A stretch of 17,278 nucleotides of DNA from contig LSSL01004105.1 in assembly GCA_001953115.1 (NCBI GenBank), positions 1-17,278 of the forward strand. Reading direction: 5' to 3'. Every line of letters starts with the position of its first letter. Within the stretch, counting starts at the first letter, position 1. The translations under genes and the position numbers were made by a program. The notes under the pieces were generated by a model. That model had not been told where the DNA came from. It saw only the letters and a list, made by a program, of their open reading frames with translations, and made no database searches. Shown one piece after another: positions 9,812 to 17,278 of the stretch. Source of the DNA: Smittium mucronatum (Eukaryota; Kickxellomycota; Harpellomycetes; Harpellales; Legeriomycetaceae).

Positions 9812-9927
9812 GATTGGTAAGCTTAAAATAAAAAATCAAAAGGACTTTCAGTGTTTTCTTACTTTTTTTTTTGGTTTTAGGATTGAGAATCAGGATTGAG
9901 ATCTCAATTGTTTTTTTTTTTTTTGCT
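9812..9927 (-). other. 5' leader of the LINE with A-rich runs
   Basis: Upstream of the ORF1 ATG, the - strand carries an A run (T9 on the + strand, near 9863-9872) and a longer run of 14 A (T14 on the + strand at 9911-9924). Between them lie two near copies of caggattgag on the + strand (about 9880-9900). The element's true 5' end is not certain; the 14-A run could equally be the poly-A tail of another - strand insert lying immediately upstream. Confidence 0.4.
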
Positions 9928-9969
9928 TTCTTGCTCTTTTTCCTTATTAGAGCGTTTAGTTATTGATAA

Positions 9970-10048
9970 ACACTAAGTAAGGATAGCCTGTATACAATAT
10001 ACAGCTCTCTGGTACTATCTGGTCAGCTTTAAGTAGCTGGCTTAGTGT
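9970..10048. repeat. Foldable segment: closing stem with two inner hairpins
   Basis: ACACTAAG (9970-9977) and CTTAGTGT (10041-10048) are perfect reverse complements. Between them are two perfect hairpins: CTGTATACAATATACAG at 9988-10004 (7-bp stem, 3-nt loop) and CAGCT-TTAAGT-AGCTG at 10024-10039. Together they predict a three-way-junction-like fold. On the + strand it is followed at once by an A/G-rich tail, as in the 3' ends of some LINEs and SINEs. It shows no core motif of a known ribozyme that I can recognise. The fold is predicted by eye, on either strand. Confidence 0.6.
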
Positions 10049-10052
10049 CGAG

Positions 10053-10087
10053 ATATAAAAAATGGAAATGGAAATAGAAATAAACTT
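10053..10087 (+). repeat. A/G-rich tail with TGGAAA-type repeats
   Basis: The sequence ataaaaaatggaaatgg and the following aaatagaaataaac consist of imperfect ATGGAA/ATAGAA repeats directly after the foldable segment. Such simple-repeat tails end many non-LTR elements, which would put the end of a + strand element here. Its body could not be identified. Confidence 0.5.
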
Positions 10088-10144
10088 TTTTTGGTAATGG
10101 AATTCAGAAATTTTATTGGCTAATTCAAATAAAAAAATCTAAAG

Positions 10145-10158
10145 GAGAGAGAGAGAGA
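10145..10158. repeat. (GA)7 microsatellite
   Basis: Seven perfect GA units flanked by G on the left and cctcc on the right. Confidence 0.9.
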
Positions 10159-10205
10159 CCTCCAGTTTCCATACAATAATATTTAAATCGAAAATTATTT
10201 ACGAG

Positions 10206-10390
10206 GCTGAGCAGCCTTGTCGCAGCCCACAAAATTAGTCAGTAGGTTTGGAGACATCATTTCCAATCCTAAAAGCTATTTTCTGGGATCTATACAGGCC
10301 TAAGATAGCATTGATTAACTTCTTCACAATCCAAATCGTCTTATGTTTTTACAGCAGTGCGGTGTGGGGCACTCGGTCATAGGCTTTGCT
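10206..10390 (-). pseudogene. Isolated reverse transcriptase fragment of a second LINE copy
   Basis: On the - strand this 185-bp piece aligns with the 6090-5910 part of the large element. It covers the end of palm motif A (SKAYDRVPHTALL), NAILGLYRS, FRIGNDVSKPTD and CGLRQGCSAS. Homology stops abruptly on both sides: after SKAYD at about 10391, and just past LRQGC at 10206. It has a TAA after HTALL and a frameshift in the next stretch. The Arg codon after KAYD is CGA (10373-10375) where the large element has TGA, so it records an older state. It is a doubly truncated relic. Confidence 0.8.
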
Positions 10391-10396
10391 ATAGGT

Positions 10397-10430
10397 CTGG
10401 TTGGATCGTCAGAGCGGATTATGAAGCCGC
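10397..10430 (-). other. tRNA-Met-like anticodon arm fragment (doubtful)
   Basis: On the - strand GCGGCTTCATAATCCGC (10430-10414) forms a 4-bp stem plus one mismatch around a 7-nt loop TTCATAA, which has U33, a CAT anticodon and A37 as in elongator tRNA-Met. A TCTG...CAGA hairpin containing CGATCC follows where a T arm would lie, but its loop is 10 nt. There is no D arm or acceptor stem. It could be a decayed tRNA or SINE head, or coincidence. It is unusually GC-rich for this region. Confidence 0.25.
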
Positions 10431-10660
10431 AAGCAGAATATAATAGTGTTATCACAAAAAAAAATTATTATTGTTATTTATTTTTGTAATCAATTAAAAA
10501 GTTATAAAAATAAAACGCTAAAGATTTATAGTATGATAAAAAAAAAAGTTAATATCCTGGAAATAAAGCAAAGAAATTACTAAACAAATCAAAAGATTCT
10601 AGAATCTTTTTCATGCCTTTACATACAAATTATATAAGGCGAACTGCTGATAAATTCCAT
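10431..10660. other. 3' flank of the GDSL gene, AT-rich
   Basis: AT-rich sequence between the retroelement debris and the stop codon of the GDSL gene, presumably containing its 3' untranslated region and poly-A site. The - strand has AATAAATAA (from ttatttatt near 10475-10483 on the + strand), a possible poly-A signal about 180 bp after the stop. A perfect palindrome is listed separately. Confidence 0.5.
10591..10610. repeat. Perfect 20-bp palindrome downstream of the GDSL gene
   Basis: AAAAGATTCTAGAATCTTTT is a perfect palindrome centred about 60 bp after the GDSL stop codon. In the transcript it could fold as a hairpin; in DNA it could be a dimer binding site. Its place in the 3' untranslated region favours a role at the mRNA end, but this is inference. 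Confidence 0.85.
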
Positions 10661-11800
10661 TTAGAGAGTTTTGCACTTAGTTTGAGGAGCATACCAACTA
10701 GAAGTAGCAGTTGCTGTAACTTCACAAGGCTTGGCATCAATGATCTGCTCTGATTCAGCTTTAGCTTGCTCGATATTGTACTCAGAAACGATCAGCTCAT
10801 TTTTGTTAGTAAAGTCTTTGTACAACCAGTTAGAGTTTGATCCGACAAGTCTGAGCTCATATGAGTCAATCAATCCCCACAATCCAGGTTTGGTAATAGT
10901 GAAGTTTCTGTTATCGAGGGTTTCTGAGAAAGCTGCAGCTACTAGAGCATGAACCTTGGTGCTAGGATGAACGGAATCAACGAACAGGTACTTATCAGAG
11001 TTTTCACATGATGAAATGAGAGTACCATTTTCTACAACATAGCATGGCTGATCTGCGACGGTGATGTTGAGTGCGGCAATAGTAGCATTATCGGCGACGA
11101 TATTTAAAGCTTTATAGAATTCAAATACGCGGATATAATCAATATCCTTCTTGTAGGAGTTCTCAAGAACAGCAATTTGTGCTGCTAGTCTTCTGTTGGT
11201 GAGGGCAACATAGGTATCAATGTTTGTGCTAGCGCTTTGAGGCAAGGACCTGACCAATGGGGTAACTGACAAATCGGGAATGTCAGTGACAACAATCTTT
11301 CTGTAACCAATATCGTACAACATACTGACTCCATCGATAATATTCTGTACAAGACCATCAGCGAATTGATCCAAATCAACAGACTCTGTAGCCAATTCAC
11401 CTGCAGCAGTGATGAAATCGTTAGTTCCTATTTCTACAACTACTACATCGTCTCTAGTGCTGTTGACGGGGAATTTTCCTCCAAAAGTCTGGTTGAACAT
11501 AACTATCTGATCAATAGCGCTAGGAACAGTGGCATTGGTACCGGTTATACATTCAATAAATGTGTTGTTGGAATTGGCACCACCAAATGCATAATTTATC
11601 AAAGTAAAGCCATTTGTGTGCGATAGATATTCGTTCCATACAGGTCCATTGCAGAATCTACCAGGGTAATAAGGGACTGGGCTGGCAGAGTTTCCGGCAT
11701 TACCAATATCTGAAAGACTATCGCCGAAGACTACCAAGTAATTTTCGGATGCGGATACGGCCAGGCCCAAGACAGCAGATAATGCAGCAAACTTAAACAT
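10661..11800 (-). CDS. Secreted GDSL (SGNH) esterase/lipase
   Basis: This is an intact, intronless gene for a 379-residue SGNH-fold hydrolase that should cleave ester bonds outside the cell. Residues 1-17 are a signal peptide (hydrophobic FAALSAVLGLAVSA, cleavage likely after A17). Block I is FGDSLSDIGN with catalytic Ser28; block II is NYAFGGANS with the oxyanion Gly at 73 or 74; block III is GTND with Asn127; block V is VDSVHPSTKVH with Asp275 and His278. All four catalytic or oxyanion positions are present. Eight N-X-S/T sequons (Asn 78, 89, 103, 113, 238, 245, 258, 299) fit secretion. About 95 residues follow block V and end in a Cys-containing tail (TSSWYAPQTKCKTL). The start fits the signal peptide. 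The natural substrate is unknown: lipids, acetylated sugars or host esters are possible. It resembles fungal secreted GDSL lipases of the thermolabile-haemolysin-like group; no specific symbol is justified. Confidence 0.93.
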   Translation of the reverse strand: MFKFAALSAVLGLAVSASENYLVVFGDSLSDIGNAGNSASPVPYYPGRFCNGPVWNEYLSHTNGFTLINYAFGGANSNNTFIECITGTNATVPSAIDQIVMFNQTFGGKFPVNSTRDDVVVVEIGTNDFITAAGELATESVDLDQFADGLVQNIIDGVSMLYDIGYRKIVVTDIPDLSVTPLVRSLPQSASTNIDTYVALTNRRLAAQIAVLENSYKKDIDYIRVFEFYKALNIVADNATIAALNITVADQPCYVVENGTLISSCENSDKYLFVDSVHPSTKVHALVAAAFSETLDNRNFTITKPGLWGLIDSYELRLVGSNSNWLYKDFTNKNELIVSEYNIEQAKAESEQIIDAKPCEVTATATSSWYAPQTKCKTL

Positions 11801-12060
11801 TTTTAAATTTTATATTTAGTAACAGATATAACTAAGAAATTGAGATAAAACAATTATATTGAATTAATATATCAACGATGGCGATTTTTCTAACTGAATT
11901 TTTCAAGAATCAATACTGAAACTGAATGATGATAATTTCAAATATTTGTGGAAATTCAACCAGTATTTATACAGAAATTTAGTATAAATCCGATGAAAAT
12001 GTGGAATTTTAATTCATTAATGATATTCATGTTTGAGAATATTTTTTATTCTCGCTGCCA
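11801..12060 (-). promoter_or_regulatory. Upstream region of the GDSL gene
   Basis: AT-rich 5' flank with no other ORF of note. It contains a TATA-like box (listed separately) and an A-rich context directly before the start codon (aaatttaaaaATG on the - strand). It ends where the visible part of the long inverted repeat begins; the repeat may extend into it. Confidence 0.5.
11964..11971 (-). promoter_or_regulatory. TATA-like box of the GDSL gene
   Basis: The - strand reads TATAAATA about 165 bp upstream of the GDSL start codon, inside GTATAAATAC. It matches the eukaryotic TATA consensus, but such strings are common in AT-rich DNA, so the support is modest. Confidence 0.4.
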
Positions 12061-12224
12061 AGAATCGATTTTTTGGAGAATTACAAAAAAAGATTATAAC
12101 ATTTGCACTTTCTAATCTTTTGGGCAATGTTTACTTTTACAAAATGGTCCCCAATCGGGACACTCTTCTTTTGGAACAAGATTATTTGTTTCATGATCGT
12201 TACCCATATGACGAAGCTATTTAA
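12033..12224 (+). other. Unrecognised 63-codon ORF partly inside the left arm
   Basis: ATG at 12033 to TAA at 12222-12224, of which all but the first nine codons lie in the inverted repeat. The predicted product ends in the mixed-composition stretch KMVPNRDTLLLEQDYLFHDR plus YPYDEAI, unlike the Ile/Lys/Asn/Phe-rich translations of the AT-rich surroundings. The matching part of the right arm (17278-17115, - strand) is identical and leaves the window. I recognise no family. It could be an exon, a gene relic or chance; composition is the only argument. Confidence 0.2.
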
Positions 12225-12803
12225 ACATTCCTATAGTTATAATACTAACTTATGCATCTCCCCTTTTCCAATAGAATGCGTTTTTTAGAAATGAGAAAAA
12301 TATATTCATTAATTCCATGAATCTATTGCTATCACAAAAAAAAAATAGCTGAACAAAATTCGTTGACCTAAAAGCATCGAACTTCCATTTTTATGTTATT
12401 ACGATAAAATTCACTTTTCGTTACAAATGTGCGAATTCCTGAAATAGATACCCGAGCCCCAAAGTAGTAAATTTTATAAATATGATTACCAAGATCTATT
12501 CCATATAAAATTGTAAATAATAGGAGAAATTATGTGTTCAAGATTATAAGTTTTATTGGAATGGATTTGAATTAATAAACACAATTATTTATTAATTTTT
12601 ATTAATTGCTCGAAAATAAAAATTAACCAATGTATTATTAGATCTATAATCAATGAAATAGGTAGCAAATCTCTGCTTCTCTTAAATAAAATATTAACTG
12701 TTAGGTGAAAATGCAAGACTAGAAATTATGGTTTATAAAAATCGCTAATGGAGCTCAATAATTATAATTTCTGTTAAAAATACTCTCCTTGACATATATT
12801 ATT
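12061..12803 (+). repeat. Long inverted repeat, left arm (743 bp visible)
   Basis: Every base of 12061-12803 pairs with 29339 minus its position in the right arm (16536-17278). I compared the arms in consecutive 60-base blocks and found no mismatch and no indel. The inner border is sharp: identity ends at 12803/16536. The outer border is unknown, because the partner of 12061 is the last base of the window. The arm holds no known gene, only a 63-codon ORF of unknown meaning. It may be a terminal inverted repeat of a non-autonomous element, an inverted duplication, or an assembly or replication palindrome. Confidence 0.97.
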
Positions 12804-15800
12804 TATACTTTTATTCTGAAATATTTATTGTCTGAACACTTTTATAAATCATAGCCATTTCTCAATGTAAATAGTAATCAATTATTGAAGACTGAAGAAA
12901 AGGAATATTCTTAATTTTGTTATTCCGACCCAATTCGATATCTCAGTCTAATAGTAGTAATGAAACAATAAAATAACATTTGATATCGTACTCACATTAT
13001 TTTAAGTGTCTATAAAGTAGTTAATAATGAATATCGGATACATTATTATAATAAATATGAGTGTTTATTATATTATTAACAAACCTGCTAAAATATTTTA
13101 AAACAATTTTCAAAAGAAAAAAACCTTTTATTAGCATAAAAGTGTGCAATTAGTCCAAAATAACTTTTTAAAAATAAAAAATTCTATAACTTGATAACTG
13201 CAAAAATTTAGTTATTTACATAAACAATATACTTATTAGATTTACATCAAGCCTTAGAGCCCGATTAATAGTGCTTTAAAATACTATATTAAAAACTCAT
13301 AAGTCATATTAGCCATTTTCAGTTCTAAATTTTAAAGTTAAATTTTCATTTAATAAGGTCATTTATTTAAATATATCAGTTTTATTTCATTATAGTTTCA
13401 TTTTTTTAAGAATTTTGAATAAATTCACTTATAGAAAAATATTTGATCTCTCCATTTTTCTTTGTTGGATTTTGCTGTTCTAATACACCGTTTTTTCAAC
13501 ATTATGGGATTCGTTTAGACATCTTGAAAGCACATAACGGCTTCTTAGTTAAGTATGTGCATATTAATAAACAAAATGGTGATGAAAATATTGAACTATT
13601 TACATTTCATCTACTACTTGAGTACTTGTAATAAAATATTATAGAATTTTCATAAATTTGTGTATTTTGGGGAAAATAACAATTTACATTTCAAAAAATC
13701 TTAATTCTGGAAAACATTTGGTTGATCCGGCTGATGTTATGTACAGCATTCAATAGTCCATATACTATGCAAATCACATATTTAGCCTCAGAAAAGATCA
13801 AATATTGGAAAATGTTTATTATAAAAATAAAGGGATATAATAAGGTTAATAACTTTAGAATTTTTTTGTTTATTTGCTAGAAAATTGAGGGGGATTTTTT
13901 AAAATAAGAATTAAATTAATTAGTAATGGTTAATTTCAGATTAAGTTTGATAATTTAAATTAGAAAAAATATCATTTTTAAAATCTTTCCGTTTATGATA
14001 TTATTTTTTGATTTTATTATCAAATTTATTATAACTAAATATAAATTTCAATACAAAAATATCCCAGATTATGTTTTTAGTTGTTTCAAATTAATTTGGA
14101 CATGTAAATATCACTGATATTTATAAAAATCGGGTTTTTAAAAGTATTCTATCGTTTCGATGTATGAATAGGATAGCTTGAAAGTCTGAAAGCCATGAAT
14201 ATATTTTTAATATGTTGAACTCAGTCGGAAAAAATTGATAGTCAGCAAAAAAAACATTTAAATAGAAAAAAAGCTATAATATAACTTTCAGACCTCCCGA
14301 AATTTCGATTTTTGATTTTTGATTTTTGATTTTTATACGCACTTAACGTGTCTTTGTTGAATCAAATTAGTATAAAAGTATCAATAAAATATTGTATCGA
14401 TTTTCATCAATCCATCCAGAGAAACAAAAATTTGATTAAATTAAGGGTATGTTTTTTTGAGTATCATTGTCCAAAGAAATTAACTAAATAATCGGCTTCA
14501 ATAATAAAAAATTTAATCATTACATTAGCTAGGTTTTAAAAGTAGATTGTATATGTTTTTAAAACTCTTAGTCATTATAAAACTGAATAGTTCCATTAGA
14601 CATAACTAAATAATCATATTTCTTGGTAATATTAAATTAAGTTTACATGAACTGAAAAAAAAATGGGCTAAAAAAAGATAAATTAGGCGGTCACAATTTC
14701 AATAGGTCTCACCGCTGTTATTTGATAATTTAGTGTTCTTTTTACAATAACTCAGAAAACTGAATTAACAAATCAGAAATTTGGCGAAAATGATAAAAAA
14801 AGTTTTCAAATATACACGTGCACTAGAAACGTTCAAATTTCTCAGAATTTAGTTACATATAAATTTCAATGGTTGTTTAAATCAGGGGTAATGAAAAAAA
14901 TATGCATTTGAAAATGAGAAATATCTTTAAGCTGGTATTAGATTTACTCGAAAGTTTATTATCAACAAGTGATATCTACATAATGGAAATTATTTGAGTA
15001 TCTAACACTAACAAATTTAATCATCTTAGGGATGGTGAAACAAAGAAAAAACTCAGTTTGAGAAAAATTAACATATTTTATTATAAATTAGCAGTGTAAA
15101 TTATTTAGCTGTACATAATGCGAATGAAAAAAGCACGAACTGATGAATAGGAGTTTATCATATTTTTTCATCCGAAAGAGGTTAATTATATAAAATTTTA
15201 TGCCAAGCCAATTGTGAATATCACAAAATAGATAATATTATTCTTTTAGCCAATAAAATTAATCTTGGCAAATATTAGTCATAGAACTGCCCGATATCAT
15301 CAACAATTATAAATATCTGTAATATTTAAAAAAATTTGTAAAGTAAAATGAACAGCAAATGAAATGCTAATGTTAAAAAAACCCCTTAAAGATGAAAATT
15401 GGGTAGTCAAAAAACTTATCGAATTCTTGTGAGATATTGTTTATACCAATAAAATCTGTAAAGGTATTGAAATAATTAAAGATAAAAGAAATGTGTGGAC
15501 TTTAGTTAGTCTATCGCAGTAAAGGTTAAAAGTGTTAGCGAAGGCATTTTATGTCAAAAAAACAAATTTTCCCTTTTTGTGCTTTATTATAAATTTATAA
15601 TTGAAGTTTATGTAAGCTAAATTGCATATGATGAATGGTAAAAAACACATTAATATATAGGAAAAAACTTCAAATTTATTAAATAATTGTCACATATAAC
15701 TAATTATGATGAATTTATAATGGGAATTATGCTCCACTGACAGTGAAGATATATTTGTTCCTAATTATAAAAATGGATTTTATTCATTATGAATTAAAAA

Positions 15801-16535
15801 AGTTTGATGCTTGGCAATCTATAAGTCTAAAATTCATTCAAGCTTCGGATTTATTTATCAGAAAAGTCGAACATTAGTATCCAGTACATGTTTAAGAAAA
15901 ATTAAAATTACCCAACAAATAAATAAAATGAACGCCGACTTTTCAGAAAAAATAGAATTAGTCCTACATATATTTCATTATTGGTTACTAAAAGAAAACT
16001 AAATTAGCTCTATACTTTTCATATTACCACGAAAGTGGTGAAAATTTTACTGAATAACAGTTCTCCTATGAATTATGTATAGTACAGAAATCGGGTATTT
16101 ATGCATTTATAAAATAAAAGATCCGTTTTTGAGAAATTTGAGATAGATAAATGGGAGGTCAAAATGCAAAAAAACCCGGAGTAAAATATATTAAGGCCTC
16201 CAATAGTGATTTACAAGAAAAATATTTCTTCATTATAATAATTGTACTATGATTTTTTATCTTTTGAAAATAATATTTAAAAATAAAAAATTGTTAAAAC
16301 TCGAAGGATATATTATAGATCGCAAAGATACTATAACAAAAATGGGTGATATAAACATTAAAAAAAAAAAGTTTCTTAGATACAATGAAGTTCATAGCCT
16401 GAGAAATATTGAAAAAGAACATCAATTAATTTGAAAGGATGGCTGTAAAAACATTCCATATGCAACTTTACATTAAATTTTTATGGGAAATGGGATGATT
16501 TAATAACTTAAAAGTAATATGATACTAAAATTATT
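12804..16535. other. Spacer between the inverted-repeat arms, no convincing gene
   Basis: A 3,732-bp AT-rich stretch enclosed by the perfect inverted repeat. The longest ORFs are about 60 codons (13443-13631, 15811-16002, 16249-16434, all +) and none shows a recognisable motif; no transposase, integrase, reverse transcriptase or tRNA is seen. The first of these, which includes FQHYGIRLDILKAHNGFLVK, has a slightly more protein-like composition than its surroundings. The spacer also contains a short GATTTTT tandem array. Confidence 0.7.
14307..14334. repeat. (GATTTTT)4 minisatellite
   Basis: Four perfect tandem copies of the 7-mer GATTTTT. It lies roughly in the middle of the spacer between the inverted-repeat arms (arithmetic centre about 14670). 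Confidence 0.95.
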
Positions 16536-17278
16536 AATAATATATGTCAAGGAGAGTATTTTTAACAGAAATTATAATTATTGAGCTCCATTAGCGATTT
16601 TTATAAACCATAATTTCTAGTCTTGCATTTTCACCTAACAGTTAATATTTTATTTAAGAGAAGCAGAGATTTGCTACCTATTTCATTGATTATAGATCTA
16701 ATAATACATTGGTTAATTTTTATTTTCGAGCAATTAATAAAAATTAATAAATAATTGTGTTTATTAATTCAAATCCATTCCAATAAAACTTATAATCTTG
16801 AACACATAATTTCTCCTATTATTTACAATTTTATATGGAATAGATCTTGGTAATCATATTTATAAAATTTACTACTTTGGGGCTCGGGTATCTATTTCAG
16901 GAATTCGCACATTTGTAACGAAAAGTGAATTTTATCGTAATAACATAAAAATGGAAGTTCGATGCTTTTAGGTCAACGAATTTTGTTCAGCTATTTTTTT
17001 TTTGTGATAGCAATAGATTCATGGAATTAATGAATATATTTTTCTCATTTCTAAAAAACGCATTCTATTGGAAAAGGGGAGATGCATAAGTTAGTATTAT
17101 AACTATAGGAATGTTTAAATAGCTTCGTCATATGGGTAACGATCATGAAACAAATAATCTTGTTCCAAAAGAAGAGTGTCCCGATTGGGGACCATTTTGT
17201 AAAAGTAAACATTGCCCAAAAGATTAGAAAGTGCAAATGTTATAATCTTTTTTTGTAATTCTCCAAAAAATCGATTCT
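16536..17278 (-). repeat. Long inverted repeat, right arm (cut by the window end)
   Basis: Reverse complement of 12061-12803 over all 743 bp, with no difference found. The repeat is still identical at the last base, so the arm continues or ends outside the window. It includes the mirrored copy of the short ORF (17278-17115, - strand). If the duplication extended another 260 bp or more, the mirrored GDSL start codon would lie near 17539 on the + strand. Confidence 0.97.

Larger units (their letters stand above)
4480..9927 (-). mobile_element. Near full-length degenerate LINE (APE-type non-LTR retrotransposon)
   Basis: About 5.4 kb read on the - strand in the order: A-rich 5' leader (9927-9812), ORF1 (9811-7894), a 54-bp gap, ORF2 with apurinic-type endonuclease, reverse transcriptase and C-terminal CCHC region (7839 to about 4604), and a 3' tail to about 4480. 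This is the classic two-ORF layout of L1/Jockey/Tad-like non-LTR elements; no RNase H domain is evident. The 3' part matches copies 1 and 2 at the window start, so all belong to one family. Both ORFs carry stops and frameshifts and two key residues are lost, so the copy is dead. Exact borders are uncertain: I could not identify target-site duplications. The clade cannot be named safely without a tree. Confidence 0.85.

Noticed and set aside
9970..10048. Self-cleaving ribozyme such as a hammerhead
   Set aside because: The conserved hammerhead core (CUGAUGA and GAAA) is absent on both strands, so only a generic fold is claimed.
10163..10175. ccagtttccatac, identical to a stretch encoding EVWKL in the large LINE (near 6457-6471)
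   Set aside because: Only 13 bases match and it is out of order relative to the reverse transcriptase fragment at 10206-10390; it could be chance or rearranged debris.
10447..10465. Shared TATCACAAAAAAAAA string here and near 12329-12344
   Set aside because: It is mostly an A run; a short shared string in AT-rich DNA is expected by chance.
10731..11796. Plus-strand ORFs and a second - strand ORF overlapping the GDSL gene
   Set aside because: They are other-frame shadows of a clearly real gene.
12103..12288. 61-codon + strand ORF (MHFLIFWAMF...) repeated at 17051-17236 on the - strand
   Set aside because: The duplication only reflects the inverted repeat. The product is a hydrophobic out-of-frame reading overlapping the 12033 ORF, with no family resemblance.
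13719..13728. TGGTTGATCC, as in the conserved start of 18S rRNA
   Set aside because: The match is 10 bases and fades at once (ggctgatgttat); nothing downstream resembles small-subunit rRNA.
13443..16434. Three + strand ORFs of about 60 codons in the spacer (13443-13631, 15811-16002, 16249-16434)
   Set aside because: No motifs, AT-driven composition and lengths expected by chance. Two share a loose INK.N.D...IEL pattern, but it is too weak to call homology.
12061..17278. Autonomous DNA transposon with terminal inverted repeats
   Set aside because: No transposase or catalytic motif is present in the spacer and the outer ends and target duplications are not visible, so only the repeat itself is annotated.

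Overview
The window looks like an AT-rich eukaryotic contig, most likely from an early-diverging fungus. The reasons are long AT-rich noncoding stretches, one intronless secreted GDSL esterase gene with eight N-glycosylation sequons, and several decayed non-LTR (LINE-type) retrotransposons with an AP-type endonuclease, a reverse transcriptase and CCHC zinc motifs. Harpellales/Kickxellomycotina is my best guess for the lineage, but that is an inference from protein style and is not proven by the sequence.

Layout. Bases 1-960 hold two 5'-truncated LINE 3' ends in head-to-tail order on the + strand (period 503 bp), each with an in-frame run of 12 G. Bases 961-4480 are extremely AT-rich with no gene; they contain a nested hairpin (3961-4004) beside a 57-bp tandem duplication (4018-4131). 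From about 4480 to 9927 lies a nearly full-length but dead LINE of the same family on the - strand: ORF1 (nucleic-acid-binding protein with a broken zinc knuckle) at 9811-7894, then ORF2 (endonuclease, reverse transcriptase, C-terminal CCHC) at 7839 to about 4604. Both ORFs are broken by stops and frameshifts. Upstream of it are a foldable segment with an A/G-rich tail (9970-10087), an isolated second reverse transcriptase fragment (10206-10390, - strand) and a small tRNA-Met-like anticodon arm (10414-10430).

The only intact gene is the GDSL esterase/lipase at 10661-11800 on the - strand, with a signal peptide, all catalytic blocks and a TATA-like box about 165 bp upstream. The rest of the window is built around a long inverted repeat: 12061-12803 and 16536-17278 are reverse complements over 743 bp, with no mismatch or indel found in a base-by-base comparison. 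They are separated by a 3,732-bp AT-rich spacer with no convincing gene. The right arm runs off the window end, so the true repeat may be longer and could carry a mirrored GDSL gene just outside.

No operon, CRISPR array, rRNA gene or complete tRNA gene is visible. The genes do not form a pathway. The window is one host gene in a repeat-rich setting, and the most notable structure is the perfect inverted repeat upstream of that gene.
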